Shown here: positions 5,139 through 5,433 of the stretch, one piece after another | Numbering within the stretch: the stretch's first letter is position 1 | Layout: every line of letters begins with the position of its first letter | Translations under genes and position numbers: made by a program | Origin: Alphaproteobacteria bacterium | GTDB taxonomy: Bacteria > Pseudomonadota > Alphaproteobacteria > Caulobacterales > Maricaulaceae | Length of the DNA stretch: 5,433 nucleotides | Assembly: GCA_030428405.1 (NCBI GenBank) | Contig: JAUIEH010000221.1 | Location: 1-5,433, forward strand | Reading direction: 5' to 3' | The notes under the pieces: generated by a model | Told to the model about the DNA's origin: nothing | Seen by the model: the letters and a program-made list of their open reading frames with translations, nothing else | Database searches by the model: none

Positions 5139-5147
5139 CGAACTATG
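5122..5147. promoter_or_regulatory. Putative operator palindrome at the arsR-like start
   Basis: CATGGTTCG (5122-5130) and CGAACTATG (5139-5147) are inverted repeats with 8 of 9 positions matching, separated by 8 bp. The dyad covers the -10 box and start codon of the regulator and lies about 50 bp upstream of the NIPSNAP start. Length and location fit an ArsR-type dimer site controlling both directions. The binding protein is inferred from adjacency. Confidence 0.55.
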
Positions 5148-5433
5148 AGAGACGGACCTGACATCTCGCGCATCGCGGCGCTGATCGGCGATCCGGCGCG
5201 CGCCAGCATGATCGAAGCGCTGATGGACGGGCGCGCCTTGACGGCGAGCGAACTCGCCAATGTCGCTGGCGTCACGAAACAAACCGCGAGCGCGCATATC
5301 GCCCGGCTTGAGGCGGGCGGCGTTTTTGCGCGCGCCGCGCAAGGCCGGCACCGCTATTTCCGTCTCGCAGACGCGGACGTCGCCCAGGCCGTCGAAGCCC
5401 TGACGGTCGTCGCTCAGCGCGGCGCCGGGACGC
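5145..5433 (+). CDS. ArsR-type winged-helix regulator, C-terminus cut by window edge
   Basis: The 96 visible residues form an ArsR-like winged helix-turn-helix DNA-binding domain: an opening helix DISRIAALIGDPARASMIEAL (6-26, the DPxR signature of the family), LTASELANVAGVTKQTASAHIARLEAGG at 32-59 (the HTH, with TKQTASAHIARLE as recognition helix), and a wing with GRHRYFRL at 67-74. There is no cysteine in the visible part, and the position of the ELCVC metal motif reads ELANV, so it is not a metal sensor of the classical type. A small organic ligand or redox signal is more likely. The start is ATG 5145: an in-frame TAG lies at 5103-5105 and there is no other ATG between. It is divergent from the NIPSNAP-ABM pair, which it probably represses, as well as itself. 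Confidence 0.88.
   Translation, partial: MRDGPDISRIAALIGDPARASMIEALMDGRALTASELANVAGVTKQTASAHIARLEAGGVFARAAQGRHRYFRLADADVAQAVEALTVVAQRGAGT

Overview
The window looks like chromosomal DNA of a high-GC alphaproteobacterium, probably Hyphomicrobiales (Rhizobiales); a Methylocystis/Beijerinckia-like relative is only a guess. The basis is GC content (mid 60s % by eye), alphaproteobacterial-type BioD and BioF sequences, a small CxxC/CxxC zinc-ribbon protein of a kind I associate with this group, and an ArsR/NIPSNAP/ABM cluster. No transposase, integrase, phage gene, tRNA, rRNA or CRISPR array is visible.

Layout. Positions 1-672 (minus) hold the first 224 codons of lepA (elongation factor 4). Upstream of it on the same strand lie bioD (762-1445) and bioF (1442-2632), overlapping by an ATGA junction. 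bioA (2652-3935) runs divergently, its start only 19-67 bp from the bioF start. Together BioF, BioA and BioD catalyse three consecutive steps: pimeloyl thioester to KAPA, KAPA to DAPA, and DAPA to dethiobiotin. The last enzyme, biotin synthase BioB, and the pimeloyl-making genes are not in the window, and no recognisable BirA or BioR operator lies between bioF and bioA.

Positions 3936-4200 are non-coding. An AT-rich stretch with short repeats and a TATAAA box is followed by a run of predicted hairpins (about 4050-4154), one of them an 8-bp stem capped by a GCAA tetraloop. It may be an undescribed small RNA or only a structured spacer. A 54-residue zinc-ribbon gene follows at 4201-4365.

The right end is a small regulated cluster. 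A NIPSNAP-family gene (4763-5074, minus) overlaps by GTGA an antibiotic-biosynthesis-monooxygenase-like gene (4422-4766, minus). A divergent ArsR-type regulator starts at 5145 (plus) and runs off the window. A 26-bp imperfect palindrome (5122-5147) covers the likely -10 box and the start codon of the regulator and is the best operator candidate. Both the zinc-ribbon gene and the arsR-like gene have a -10-like hexamer ending six bases before their ATG and no clear Shine-Dalgarno sequence, which suggests leaderless transcripts.

Most of the window is ordinary housekeeping. The parts least explained by known annotation are the structured spacer 3936-4200, the small zinc-ribbon protein, and the ArsR/NIPSNAP/ABM module, whose substrate is unknown.
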